64,000 nucleotides of DNA from an actinobacterium LLX17 (GCA_000471045.1 KI301992.1:2054060-2118059), one strand, 5' to 3'. Numbered from the stretch's first letter, positions 1-8,396 are shown. The notes: generated from the sequence alone by a model not told the origin. Made by a program: numbers and translations.

Positions 1-515
1 AGCAGAACCCGCGGCTGTGCGAGGAGCGCGCGAGCCAGCTCGATCCGCTTCAACGTCCCGAACGGCAGTCCGTTGGCCGGCGCATCGCGCAACGAGTCGA
101 GCTCCAACCACTCCAGGACCTCGAGGGCCTCGCGGCGCACGCTCTCTCGGTCGCTGCGTACTCCGAACAGCCCCGTCAACGACCGCACGTGTCCGGGGGG
201 CTTGCGGTGGTGGGCGCCCATCATCGCGTTCTCCAGCACGGTCATCGAGGAGAACAGGGCGACGTTCTGGTAGGTCCTGCTGACACCACGCCCCGCGATG
301 CGATGCGCGGGCACCGTGAGCAGGTCCTCGTCGTCCAGCAGGATGCGTCCTGCCGACGGCTGGTACACCCGCGTCGCGCAGTTGAACAAGCTTGTCTTTC
401 CGGCGCCGTTCGGGCCGATGAGACCGCAGATGCTGCCGTCAGGCACGTCGAACGTCACTCCGTCCAACGCCTTGATGCCGCCGAAGTGCAGGCTCACGTC
501 CTGGAAGCTCAACAT
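1..515 (-). CDS. ABC transporter ATP-binding protein, LivG type (partial, 3' end outside window)
   Basis: This is the N-terminal ~171 residues of an ATPase subunit of a branched-chain-amino-acid-type (LivG) ABC importer, which would energise uptake through LivHM-like permeases at the inner face of the membrane. Visible are Walker A GPNGAGKT (about residues 34-41), the Q-loop region (RTYQNVALF) and a LivG-style signature (LPFGTLKR). Walker B lies beyond the left edge. The ATG at 515 follows GGAGGAGGTG, a strong ribosome binding site, and overlaps the end of the upstream CoA ligase by 7 bp, so the two are probably co-transcribed. LivG-like systems next to acyl-CoA ligases often import organic acids rather than amino acids; the substrate here is unknown. 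Confidence 0.88.
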   Translation of the reverse strand, partial: MLSFQDVSLHFGGIKALDGVTFDVPDGSICGLIGPNGAGKTSLFNCATRVYQPSAGRILLDDEDLLTVPAHRIAGRGVSRTYQNVALFSSMTVLENAMMGAHHRKPPGHVRSLTGLFGVRSDRESVRREALEVLEWLELDSLRDAPANGLPFGTLKRIELARALLAQPRVL

Positions 516-2125
516 GTCGACACCTCCTCCTTCCCACTTCGTCCTGCTGCGCCATCGCGCGGAACGTGCGCGTAGCGGTCCCAGGTCCTCGACCCGACCC
601 CGCGTTCGCGGAGCAGGTGTTTCTGCACACGGAAGGTCGCCGTCTGCGGCAAGGCGTCGACGAATTCCACGTAGCGCGGCACCATGAATGCCGGCATCAC
701 GCCACGCAGGTACTCGATCAACCCCGCCTCGTCGAGCTCTGCGCCCTCCGTGAGCACCACGAAGACCATGACCTCCTGCTCGCCGTCAGGCGCCGGAACG
801 CCGATTGCCGCCGCCTGCGCGACCTCGGGATGGCTCGCGACGTCGCTCTCGACCTCGAAGGAGGAGATGTTCTCGCCGCGTCGCCGCAGAGCATCCTTGC
901 GCCGATCGACGTAGTAGTAGTTGCCGTCCTCGTCGATGCGGAACGCATCGCCCGTGTGGAACCAGAGGTCTCGCCACGCCTCGACCGTGGCCTCGGGACG
1001 TCTGAGGTAGCCGGCCATCAGTGCGTGCGGCTCGCTCGAACGAACGACGAGCTCACCGACCTCGCCGATCCGCACGGGCCGATCGCGGTCGTCCACGATC
1101 CGCAGCTCGTACCCGGGCCGCTGGCGACCGCAGCTCGCGTGGTTCGTCACGTCGAACCCACCCGAGACGATCGGAGCGGACGTCTCGGTCATGTTCCATG
1201 TCGTGCACAGGCGGACACCGAAACGGCGGCTCAACTCGGCGTGATCGGCGATCACCGGGGCGAGCAGCACGTTACGCAACTGATGATCGGTGTCCTCGGG
1301 ACCGGCCGGCTGCGACAACAAGAACTGCGCCATCGCCGGGAACAGCTGTGTCGTGGTGCAACCGAAGGTCCTGATGTCGTCCCAGAAGTCCTTCGTGCTG
1401 AATGACTCGCGAATCACGCACCGGCTGCCCAGCAGGGCCGCGATGTACGGACCCATCCGGCCGGCTACGTGGAACATCGGAAGGGCGGTGTAGTACACGT
1501 CGTCCCCGGTGAGCGCACCCTCGGGGAACACCCCCGTGGCGGTGAGCGCTGTCTGAGCCCACGTGCACATCACGCCCTTGGCCGGGCCTGTCGTGCCGGA
1601 GGTGTACAGCACCCAGGCGAGGTCGTGGGGGGCCGCTTCGGGATCGGAGACCTCCGACGGCTCCTCGGGGAGCTCGCTCAGCCAGCGTGCGCCGTCGGGC
1701 AGCGCGGGCGGCTCGATCCCGTCCTCGGGCACCACGATCACCTGGTCCGGCCACTGGGAGCGATCGATCGATGCCAGCGCCTCGACGTAGCGGACGCCGA
1801 TCACCAGACCTGCGGCCTGCGAGTCCCGCAGCACGTGCTCGAAGGTGCGACCCCGCAAAGCGGTGTTGACGGGAACCTCCAGTGCCGCCGACCACGCGAA
1901 GCCCAGCGTCAATGTCGCGTAGTCAATGCCGGTCGGCATCATCGTCGCCACCGTCCCGCGACCCTGTGCGACCGAGTCGAGCAGCACGGCCCAGCGACGA
2001 GCCAGCTGACGCGCCGCGCCATAGGTGACCGACCGGTCGTGAACGTCCTGCAGGAACGGCCGGCCTGGGAACTCGTCGGCCAGCGTGGCGACAAGACGTG
2101 GATACGTGGTGGTCACACCGAGCAT
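509..2125 (-). CDS. AMP-dependent acyl-CoA ligase (crotonobetaine/fatty-acid type)
   Basis: A 538-residue ANL-superfamily adenylate-forming enzyme that activates a carboxylic acid with ATP and CoA. The P-loop YTSGTTGPAKG is at residues 174-184, the adenine-binding stretch WNMTETS at about 310-316, the TGD motif at 391-393 and the hinge RRKDALRRRGENIS at 408-421, so all core motifs are present. The C-terminus ends LPQTATFRVQKHLL, where the usual acylation-lysine context (GK) is altered. It begins after GGACCGGAG, diverges from the crotonase gene and runs into the LivG-type ATPase. A palindromic operator lies between it and the divergent gene. Substrate not deducible; best guess a carnitine-like, fatty or aromatic acid. 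Confidence 0.88.
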   Translation of the reverse strand: MLGVTTTYPRLVATLADEFPGRPFLQDVHDRSVTYGAARQLARRWAVLLDSVAQGRGTVATMMPTGIDYATLTLGFAWSAALEVPVNTALRGRTFEHVLRDSQAAGLVIGVRYVEALASIDRSQWPDQVIVVPEDGIEPPALPDGARWLSELPEEPSEVSDPEAAPHDLAWVLYTSGTTGPAKGVMCTWAQTALTATGVFPEGALTGDDVYYTALPMFHVAGRMGPYIAALLGSRCVIRESFSTKDFWDDIRTFGCTTTQLFPAMAQFLLSQPAGPEDTDHQLRNVLLAPVIADHAELSRRFGVRLCTTWNMTETSAPIVSGGFDVTNHASCGRQRPGYELRIVDDRDRPVRIGEVGELVVRSSEPHALMAGYLRRPEATVEAWRDLWFHTGDAFRIDEDGNYYYVDRRKDALRRRGENISSFEVESDVASHPEVAQAAAIGVPAPDGEQEVMVFVVLTEGAELDEAGLIEYLRGVMPAFMVPRYVEFVDALPQTATFRVQKHLLRERGVGSRTWDRYAHVPRDGAAGRSGKEEVSTC

Positions 2126-2173
2126 CTCCGGTCCTTCCCGGGTCGACGACGTAGCAAGCTGTGACGCACACTA

Positions 2174-2193
2174 CATTCCAACTGGTTGGTATG
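2174..2193. promoter_or_regulatory. Imperfect palindrome, likely TetR operator 1
   Basis: CATTCCAACTGGTTGGTATG, arms CATnCCAAC/GTTGGnATG, sits between the divergent starts of the CoA ligase (2125) and crotonase (2231). It closely resembles the palindrome at 5332-5351. TACATT (2172-2177) on the plus strand overlaps its left edge and could be the crotonase -10. The TetR regulator encoded at 3073-3711 is the obvious candidate ligand (inference). Confidence 0.7.
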
Positions 2194-2230
2194 CAAGAAT
2201 CGATGGGACCTATCGAGGACAGGACAGAAG

Positions 2231-2992
2231 ATGAGCACCGAGAGCGTCATGCTGAGCACCCACGGCGACGTCGCAGTGATTCGGATCGACACGGGCCAGC
2301 GGCTGAACGAGATCCCTGTGCGGACGTGGGACGAGCTGGAGCACGTGGTCGAAGGACTCCATCGCGACCCTCCCCGCGCGGCCGTCTTCGTCGGCAGGAC
2401 CGACTGCTTCACCGCCGGACTGGCGCTGAGCGACGTGACCGACATGAGCGCAGCCGAGTTCCGCGCCTTCGTCGAGCTGGAGTATCGGTGCATTCGCCGG
2501 GTGGAGGAGCTGCCCTTCGTTACGGTGGCGGCGATCTCCGGCCCGTGCATCGGCAACGGCGCCGAGCTCGTGCTCGCCTGCGACCAGCGCGTCACGTCCC
2601 CGACGCTGCGGTTCGGCCTCCCCGAAGTCGCGGTCGGGTTCATGGGGCCGACGCAGCGCCTGCTGCGCTACGTCAACGTCCATCAGGCGCGCAACCTGCT
2701 GCTGAGTAGTGCACTGCTCAGTGCGCAGGAGGCCCTGGCAATGAATCTCGTCGATGACATCGCCGAGGGCGATTCCTTTCCCCTCGCGTTGGAGCGTGCC
2801 CAGGAGGCCGCGACCTTGGCTCCGCTCGCCGTCGCGCTCACCAAGCGGAACCTGCTCGACGAGGCACCGGGCGGCACTCGTAGCGACGCCCGTGAGATCG
2901 ACGCGGCCGTCCAAACCTTCGTCTCCGCCGACCGTCGTGAGGGCATCGAGGCGTTCTTGCAGGGGCGTACACCGAACTATCTCGGAATCTGA
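2231..2992 (+). CDS. Enoyl-CoA hydratase/isomerase family protein (crotonase)
   Basis: A 253-residue crotonase-superfamily enzyme acting on CoA thioesters, probably in beta-oxidation-like degradation of the acid activated by the neighbouring ligases. Oxyanion-hole segments are TAGLALSDV (61-69) and CIGNGAELVLACD (106-118). Both positions of the enoyl-CoA hydratase catalytic glutamates are kept (E112 in GAELVLACD, E132 in FGLPEVAVG), so true hydratase activity is plausible. I chose the ATG at 2231 over an upstream GTG at 2186 because the latter lies just behind the operator palindrome and adds a non-homologous N-terminus. It is followed by the TetR gene on the same strand. Confidence 0.87.
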   Translation: MSTESVMLSTHGDVAVIRIDTGQRLNEIPVRTWDELEHVVEGLHRDPPRAAVFVGRTDCFTAGLALSDVTDMSAAEFRAFVELEYRCIRRVEELPFVTVAAISGPCIGNGAELVLACDQRVTSPTLRFGLPEVAVGFMGPTQRLLRYVNVHQARNLLLSSALLSAQEALAMNLVDDIAEGDSFPLALERAQEAATLAPLAVALTKRNLLDEAPGGTRSDAREIDAAVQTFVSADRREGIEAFLQGRTPNYLGI

Positions 2993-3024
2993 CAACCGCA
3001 CATGGCGCGACTGGCAGACAAGGC

Positions 3025-3042
3025 TTGACCAGCGCGTAGCAT
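3025..3042 (+). promoter_or_regulatory. Possible promoter elements of the TetR gene
   Basis: TTGACC at 3025-3030 and TAGCAT at 3037-3042 precede the TetR gene. Their spacing is too short for one promoter, so at most one of them is used. No copy of the CATTCC..GGAATG palindrome is seen here, so this gene may not be autoregulated through that site. Confidence 0.3.
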
Positions 3043-3072
3043 CCCGCATAGCCACTTCAGAGGAGAATGACC

Positions 3073-3711
3073 ATGGTCGCCCGTAGACGGATTCGACGCG
3101 AGGACGACGGGCCAGTCAGCGAGGTCCGCACTCAACTCGTCGATGTCGCGATCCAGTTGTTCGCCCGCCACTCGTATGACAACACGAGCGTGCAGAACCT
3201 GTGCGAGGCCGCGGGGGTCACCAAGGGCGCCTTCTACTACTACTTCGAGTCGAAGGAGGCTGTGGTGGCCGAGATCTACCGTCGGATGTTCCGCCTGCAG
3301 CAGGCTCAGCTGGAGGAGATCGCCAGCTCCGACGCCGGCGTCCTGGAGCGGCTGCGGGCCATCGGGAAGGGCGTCGTGACCTCGAGCATCGCGCGACTCG
3401 ACGAGGCCATCGTGTTCTGGCGATCCCTGCCGAGCCTTTCCGAGGAGACGCAGCACGATATCCGCGCCGAGCGCCGCAAGTACCATCTCAGGCTGCGCGA
3501 GCTGATTGAGCAGGGCCAGGCCGAGGGGGTGATCCGCACCGACCTCACCGCCGACATGCTCATCAACTTCTTCTACGGCGCCGTGCATCAGCTCGACGCC
3601 TGGTATCACCCCGAAGGCCCGATCACCGTCGAGCAGGTCGGGGACTTCTACGCGGAGCTGTTCCTGTCGACGCTGACCAGCCCTTCGCCAAGGCTCCCCG
3701 CCCAGCAGTGA
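3073..3711 (+). CDS. TetR/AcrR family transcriptional regulator
   Basis: A 212-residue TetR-type repressor. The N-terminal helix-turn-helix is clear (TSVQNLCEAAGVTKGAFYYY, then F-x-SKEAVV), followed by an all-helical ligand domain with a KstR2-like C-terminal segment (FYGAVHQLDAWYHPEGP). The ATG at 3073 is preferred to the one at 3067: AGGAG at 3061-3065 stands 7 nt before it but only 1 nt before the upstream ATG. It sits among acyl-CoA genes whose promoters carry three related palindromes, so it most likely represses them and is released by an acyl-CoA pathway intermediate (inference). Confidence 0.9.
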   Translation: MVARRRIRREDDGPVSEVRTQLVDVAIQLFARHSYDNTSVQNLCEAAGVTKGAFYYYFESKEAVVAEIYRRMFRLQQAQLEEIASSDAGVLERLRAIGKGVVTSSIARLDEAIVFWRSLPSLSEETQHDIRAERRKYHLRLRELIEQGQAEGVIRTDLTADMLINFFYGAVHQLDAWYHPEGPITVEQVGDFYAELFLSTLTSPSPRLPAQQ

Positions 3712-3742
3712 CCGTTTTGCGGGCGCCTTCGTCTTCGGTCTC

Positions 3743-5320
3743 CTACGACTGGACGTCGAACATGGAGCCATAGCTGCGACGCAGCTCGGGCTTCAGGATC
3801 TTGCCCAGACTATTCTTGGGCAGCTCGTCCACCAGGAACACCTTGCGCGGCGTGTTGTAGCCCGCCAGTCGTGCACGGACGTACTCGGCGAGCTGGGTGG
3901 CCAGATCGTCCGCGCCTCCTGGATCCCGACGAACCACGACGGCGCAGACCGCCTCCTCGTAGACGGGGTCCGGCAGGCCGATCACAGCCACCTCGCGCAC
4001 CTGCGGGTGCGTGGCAAGGCAGTCCTCGACCTCCTTGGAGTAGACGTTCTGTCCGCCGCTGCGGATCATGTCCTTCTTGCGGTCGACGATCCTCAGGAAC
4101 CCCTGGGCATCGCTCACGGCGACGTCCCCCGTGTGCAGCCAGCCGTCGGCCAGAGCTTGGGCCGACTCCGCCGCCCGGTTCCAGTACCCGGCCATCCGAG
4201 GGCCACGAACCAGGATCTCCCCCGGCTCTCCGACGGCGACGTCGCGCCCCTCGTCAACGAGGCGCACCTCCACCCCGGGGATCGGACGACCGACCGAGCC
4301 CCACTTCTCGAACATGCGGTCAGCGGGACAGGCCGTGACGATGCAACCGCCTTCGGTCAGCCCGTACGTGTGGAGCATTTCCACCTCACCTCGCCGAGCA
4401 CCGAAGGTGTCGGCGGCGCGGTCCATGATCCCCGACGGGTCGTACGCCCCGAAGTAGATCAGTCGCAGGCTCGAGGTGTCAGTTCGCCCGAAGTCCGGGT
4501 GATCCATGACCTGCTGGATCATGATCGGCACCGTCAGCATGACAGTCACTCGATGGCGCTGAATCGCGTCGAGGACCACTTTGGGATCGAACTGCGGATA
4601 CAGCACCACGTGCGCGCCCATGATCAGGAAGAACTTCTGGTGATCCCAATTGCCTACGTGGAAGGGCGTGAACCAATTTCCGTAGACGTCGCTCTGCCGC
4701 ACCCCCAATACAGCTGCCATGGAGAAGGCGTCGCTGACAGTCCTCTCGTGGGTCAGGATTGCGCCCTTCGATCGACCGGTTGTCCCTGAGGTGAACAGGA
4801 TCATGTGCGGATCGTCGGGCGAGACGTCGGGCCACGCCGACTCCGGCGGCGTGGAGCTTGCAGCGGAGAGGAACTGCTGCCATTCGCTGCCCTCGACAGG
4901 GCCCACACCCCACGGCTCGAGCTCGACCACCGCGGCATCGACCGCGGCATCGGTGATCGCGGCCTGAGCCGCCTCGGCGTACTCCGGGTCGTGGAAGAAC
5001 AGGTGCGGCGTCACGTCGGCCAGGACGTCGACATGCTGGGCGACTCGGTTCCAGTAGTTGAGCGGCACCATGATCGCGCCGATCCTCGCGGTCGCGAAGT
5101 ACAAGCCGAAGTACGGCAGGGAGTTCTTCCCCAGCACGGCGATCCGGTCGCCGTGCCCGACGCCCGCCGCATGGAGAGCCGCCGAGATCTGCGAGACGTA
5201 CTCGTCGAGCTCGCGATACGTCAGCCTCACCTCGCCGCAGGTGAGTGCTGGCTCCGACGCGAGATTTCGAGCATGGACGCGAATGATGTCGTCCACTCGG
5301 ACGATTGCCGACCCTGACAT
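3743..5320 (-). CDS. AMP-dependent acyl-CoA synthetase, FadD type
   Basis: A 525-residue long- or medium-chain acyl-CoA ligase of the ANL superfamily. It has the P-loop LFTSGTTGRSKG (about 175-186), the YGLTEGG adenine motif, WLHTGDVA, the hinge VDRKKDMIRSGGQNV and the C-terminal catalytic lysine in LPKNSLGKILK, so it should be fully active. It converges with the TetR gene, leaving 31 bp, and diverges from the MaoC-like gene across 128 bp containing two operator palindromes. A second ligase within 5 kb suggests that two pathway acids, or a substrate and a ring-cleaved intermediate, need CoA activation. Confidence 0.9.
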   Translation of the reverse strand: MSGSAIVRVDDIIRVHARNLASEPALTCGEVRLTYRELDEYVSQISAALHAAGVGHGDRIAVLGKNSLPYFGLYFATARIGAIMVPLNYWNRVAQHVDVLADVTPHLFFHDPEYAEAAQAAITDAAVDAAVVELEPWGVGPVEGSEWQQFLSAASSTPPESAWPDVSPDDPHMILFTSGTTGRSKGAILTHERTVSDAFSMAAVLGVRQSDVYGNWFTPFHVGNWDHQKFFLIMGAHVVLYPQFDPKVVLDAIQRHRVTVMLTVPIMIQQVMDHPDFGRTDTSSLRLIYFGAYDPSGIMDRAADTFGARRGEVEMLHTYGLTEGGCIVTACPADRMFEKWGSVGRPIPGVEVRLVDEGRDVAVGEPGEILVRGPRMAGYWNRAAESAQALADGWLHTGDVAVSDAQGFLRIVDRKKDMIRSGGQNVYSKEVEDCLATHPQVREVAVIGLPDPVYEEAVCAVVVRRDPGGADDLATQLAEYVRARLAGYNTPRKVFLVDELPKNSLGKILKPELRRSYGSMFDVQS

Positions 5321-5331
5321 GACCTACCTCA

Positions 5332-5351
5332 CATTCCGACCGGTTGGAATG
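5332..5351. promoter_or_regulatory. Near-perfect palindrome, likely TetR operator 2
   Basis: CATTCCGACCGGTTGGAATG has one mismatched base pair between its arms and extends to 22 bp with flanking A/T. It lies 11 bp before the FadD-type start codon. On the minus strand TACGGT (5355-5360) ends just upstream of it, so the site would cover the transcription start and bound repressor would block initiation. Confidence 0.75.
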
Positions 5352-5365
5352 TTCACCGTACACCC

Positions 5366-5395
5366 TTGACCCCCGGCCTCGCCGGTACCTACGAT
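5366..5395 (+). promoter_or_regulatory. Promoter of MaoC-like gene
   Basis: TTGACC (5366-5371) and TACGAT (5390-5395) are separated by 18 bp, a good sigma-70-type promoter. It is followed immediately by the third palindromic element (5397-5416) at the predicted transcription start. Confidence 0.6.
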
Positions 5396-5396
5396 C

Positions 5397-5416
5397 ACTA
5401 CCGACCAGCCGGTATG
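5397..5416. promoter_or_regulatory. Weaker palindrome, likely TetR operator 3
   Basis: ACTACCGACCAGCCGGTATG matches the 5332-5351 operator at 13 of 20 positions, keeping CCGACC and GG. It sits directly after the -10 hexamer of the MaoC-like gene, a typical repressor position. Confidence 0.55.
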
Positions 5417-5448
5417 CAGCCGGATCAGCGACGGAATGAGAACCAGCC

Positions 5449-6342
5449 ATGGCGGTCGACACCACCCTCGCGTGGGACGAGATGACGGCGGGCGACCAGC
5501 TCGGCCCGATCGAGTACGAGATCACTCCGTCCCTGCACGAAGCCTTTCTGGCAGGCATCAACAGCCCCGCCACCGTGGCAGGATCCTTGGTCGACGACGA
5601 GGGTCGCCCGGTGGCTCATCCCTTGCAGACGCTGACCGATTACCTCGCCCTGATCCAGGACCGTTACGCACCCATGGGCACGGGGCTGCACACCCGGCAC
5701 CGGACCGGGATGGTGCGACCGATCCCGCTCGAGACGCCATTGGTCGCGCAGGGCTCGGTGACCGAGACCTATGTCAAACGCGGCCGCGATTACTGGGTCG
5801 CGGACTACACGGTCTCCGACGAGTCGGGGGTGCTGGTGCGGCACCAGATGACCGCGACCGTCGACAGGCCGGACGGACTTGACACCTCAACCCGGCCGGC
5901 GGACGCATCGGTCACCACACCCCCGCGGGCCACTGCGGCAGAAGCAGTGGAATGGACCCGCAGCCGCAGCCACACGATGACCCTGCCGATGATCGTCGAC
6001 TACGACGACCAATACTGGTTGCGCTTCGGTGAGGCGTTCCGCAACGCACCCAACGCCCACACCAGCCCCGAGATTGCTCAAGCTTCCGGGCTGCCGGATG
6101 CAGTCGTGCATGCCAGCCACTACTACTGCTGGTTCGCCGACGTCGCGCTCCTGACCTTCGGCCCTCGCTGGATGTACGGCGGCACGCTCGAAGGTCGTTT
6201 CGTGTCGCCAGCCTTCCCCGGCGACACGATCCATGTGGAGACGGCAAACCAGCATGACGCCCTGCTCCTGCGCGCCACCGGGGCAGTGGGGCAGTCACCC
6301 TTCGCGGTCGGCTCGGCCAGCTATGCGAACGCGACCGTCTGA
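5449..6342 (+). CDS. Double-hotdog MaoC-like enoyl-CoA hydratase/dehydratase
   Basis: A 297-residue protein with two hotdog halves. The first (about 5-140) resembles FAS1-like dehydratase N-terminal domains. The second (about 160-297) has a MaoC-like segment, NAHTSPEIAQASGLPDAVVH, in which the usual D-x-N-P-x-H is changed to N-A-H. Such proteins hydrate trans-2-enoyl-CoA to (R)-3-hydroxyacyl-CoA or act on bulky acyl-CoAs. Its own promoter and operator-like palindrome place it in the regulon of the local TetR. The ATG at 5449 is the first start after the promoter. Substrate unknown. The following 153 bp to 6495 hold no recognisable feature. Confidence 0.78.
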   Translation: MAVDTTLAWDEMTAGDQLGPIEYEITPSLHEAFLAGINSPATVAGSLVDDEGRPVAHPLQTLTDYLALIQDRYAPMGTGLHTRHRTGMVRPIPLETPLVAQGSVTETYVKRGRDYWVADYTVSDESGVLVRHQMTATVDRPDGLDTSTRPADASVTTPPRATAAEAVEWTRSRSHTMTLPMIVDYDDQYWLRFGEAFRNAPNAHTSPEIAQASGLPDAVVHASHYYCWFADVALLTFGPRWMYGGTLEGRFVSPAFPGDTIHVETANQHDALLLRATGAVGQSPFAVGSASYANATV

Positions 6343-6495
6343 CAACTGGCAGGAATGCCGAGCCGGGTCTGACTCAGCGACGGGACTCGTCTTCTCGATC
6401 ACGTCGAGCGGATGTGTGGCCGACGAGATCCGGTGCGCACGCTGTTGCTGGTCGGGCCACAGTGCACTCATCGGTGCGTGCGGCGTGTCGACGTC

Positions 6496-7284
6496 TCAGG
6501 CGAGCCGGACGCGGACGAGCTGACCGAGCCGACGTCGCTCGGCGAGCATGGGGTGCTTCCGGCGGGTCGCCGCGACGAGGCCGGGGTCGAGGTCGGCGAC
6601 GACGACGCCGTCGTCGCCCGTCTCGGTGATCGGGCGGCCTTCGGGGTCGTAGACGCCCGCACCGCCGACGTACGTCCCGGCCCGGCCTCTGCCGGACAGA
6701 CCCGAGAGGACCGCGTGCATCCCGTTGTCGAGCGCCCGGGCCCGCACGTACAGGTCGCGTCGCTGCGCGCCGCCGCTGAAGAAGGCCACGGACGCCAGGT
6801 AGACGTGGGCGCCGGCGTCGGCCGCGACCCTGGCGTGCTCGGGAAAGCTGGCGTCGTAGCAGATGGCCGTCCCGATCAACCAGCCGTCGACCTCCAGGAG
6901 CGTGCCCGACTCCCCCGGTTCGTACTGCTGCTGCTCGTCACCGCTGAGGTGCTGCTTGTCATAGATGCGGCGGCGGCCGGCGGGGCCGATCGACAGCAGG
7001 CCGATGCGGGGGCGCTCCCGGCCGGGCAGCGGGGCGCTCACCAGGACGGTCGTGCCGGTGTCGGTGGCGGCGGCGTGCAGGGGCTCGAGCCGGGCGTCGC
7101 CGGCGTCGATCACCTCGGCCGGCGCGCCGTAGCCACCCAGGAACAGCTCGGGCAGCAGCAGGAGGCGCGCCCCCTCGGCCGCCCGCACGAGCTCGACCGC
7201 GGTGGCCACGTCCGCTGCGACATCCTCACGCGACGCGCACTGCGCCGACGCCACCCGCAGTGGCTTCCGGCGCCCGTCGGTCAC
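6496..7284 (-). CDS. Carbon-nitrogen hydrolase (nitrilase superfamily)
   Basis: A 262-residue nitrilase-fold amidase. The catalytic triad is visible: E46 in LLPELFLGGY, K110 in IYDKQHL and C142 in AICYDASFPE. The chosen GTG at 7284 overlaps the guaB3 stop as GTGA (7281-7284), whereas the open frame upstream is arginine-rich out-of-frame sequence, so translation is probably coupled to guaB3. The reaction class is hydrolysis of a C-N bond (amide or N-carbamoyl); the substrate cannot be named. Linkage with guaB3 may hint at nucleotide-derived amide turnover, but that is only context. Confidence 0.88.
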   Translation of the reverse strand: MTDGRRKPLRVASAQCASREDVAADVATAVELVRAAEGARLLLLPELFLGGYGAPAEVIDAGDARLEPLHAAATDTGTTVLVSAPLPGRERPRIGLLSIGPAGRRRIYDKQHLSGDEQQQYEPGESGTLLEVDGWLIGTAICYDASFPEHARVAADAGAHVYLASVAFFSGGAQRRDLYVRARALDNGMHAVLSGLSGRGRAGTYVGGAGVYDPEGRPITETGDDGVVVADLDPGLVAATRRKHPMLAERRRLGQLVRVRLA

Positions 7285-8384
7285 GCGACGACGACCTCGA
7301 CCCGCTGGAACTCCTTGAGCTCGGTGTAGCCGGTGGTGGCCATCGCGCGGCGCAGGGCGCCGATGAGGTTCATGGTGCCGTCGGGGACGGTCGAGGGGCC
7401 GAACAGCACCGACTCGAGGGTGCCGATGGTGCCGAACTCGACGCGCTGGCCACGCGGCAGCTCGGGGTGCCACGCCTCGGCGCCCCAGTGGAAGCCGCGG
7501 CCGGGCGCCTCGTGGGCCCGGGCGAAGGGCGAGCCGATCATCACGGCGTCGGCACCGCACGCGACGGCCTTCGCGATGTCGCCGCTGCGGCCGATCGAGC
7601 CGTCGGCGATGACGTGGACGTAGCGGCCGCCGGACTCGTCGAGGTAGTCGCGCCGTGCGGCGGAGACGTCGGCGACGGCGGTGGCCATGGGCACGGCGAT
7701 GCCGAGAACCGAGCGGGTGGTGTGGGCGGCGCCGCCGCCGAAGCCCACCAGCACGCCGGCCGCGCCGGTGCGCATCAGGTGCAGAGCGGCCTGGTACGTC
7801 GCGCAGCCGCCGACGATGACCGGGACGTCGAGCTCGTAGATGAACTCCTTGAGGTTCAGCGGCTCGGACTGCCCCGACACGTGCTCGGCCGAGACCGTGG
7901 TGCCGCGGATGACGAAGAGGTCGACGCCCGCCTCGACGACGACGTCGGCGAACTGCTTGGTGCGCTGCGGCGACAGGGCCCCGGCGACCGTCACGCCCGC
8001 GTCGCGCACCTCGTTGAGGCGGCGCGTGATCAGCTCGGGCTGGATCGGCGCGGCGTAGATCTCCTGCATGCGCGCGTTGGCGGCGACGGTGTCGAGCGAG
8101 GCGATCTCGGCCAGCAGGGACTCGGGGTCCTCGTAGCGCGTCCAGAGGCCCTCGAGGTCCAGCACGCCCAGGCCGCCGAAGCGACCCAGCGCGATGGCGG
8201 TGGCCGGGCTCATGACCGAGTCCATCGGCGCGGCGATCACGGGCAGGTCGAAGCGGTAGGCGTCGATCTGCCAGTGCGTCGAGACCTCCTCCGGGTCGCG
8301 CGTGCGCCGGCTGGGCACGATCGCGATGTCGTCGAAGGAGTACGCCCGGCGTCCCCGCTTGGCGGTCCCGATGTCGATGCTCAT
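7281..8384 (-). CDS. guaB3: GuaB3-type IMP dehydrogenase family protein
   Basis: A 367-residue (beta/alpha)8 protein of the IMPDH/GMP reductase family, lacking the CBS pair found in the adjacent guaB. It aligns with the actinobacterial GuaB3 group (N-terminal SFDDIAIVPSRRTRDP; ADGSIGRSGDIAKAVACGADAVM). The loop that carries the catalytic cysteine in IMPDH (GSICTT in guaB) reads GGGAAHTT here, placing H221 at the cysteine position, so classical IMP oxidation is doubtful. Some GuaB3 proteins are reported to reduce GMP; its role here is open. TAGGGT 6 nt before the ATG suggests a leaderless transcript. Confidence 0.9.
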   Translation of the reverse strand: MSIDIGTAKRGRRAYSFDDIAIVPSRRTRDPEEVSTHWQIDAYRFDLPVIAAPMDSVMSPATAIALGRFGGLGVLDLEGLWTRYEDPESLLAEIASLDTVAANARMQEIYAAPIQPELITRRLNEVRDAGVTVAGALSPQRTKQFADVVVEAGVDLFVIRGTTVSAEHVSGQSEPLNLKEFIYELDVPVIVGGCATYQAALHLMRTGAAGVLVGFGGGAAHTTRSVLGIAVPMATAVADVSAARRDYLDESGGRYVHVIADGSIGRSGDIAKAVACGADAVMIGSPFARAHEAPGRGFHWGAEAWHPELPRGQRVEFGTIGTLESVLFGPSTVPDGTMNLIGALRRAMATTGYTELKEFQRVEVVVA

Positions 8385-8390
8385 GGGCTC

Positions 8391-8396
8391 ACCCTA
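8391..8396 (-). promoter_or_regulatory. -10 of guaB3 (leaderless layout)
   Basis: On the minus strand TAGGGT ends 6 nt before the guaB3 ATG (8384), leaving no room for a ribosome binding site. Confidence 0.55.
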
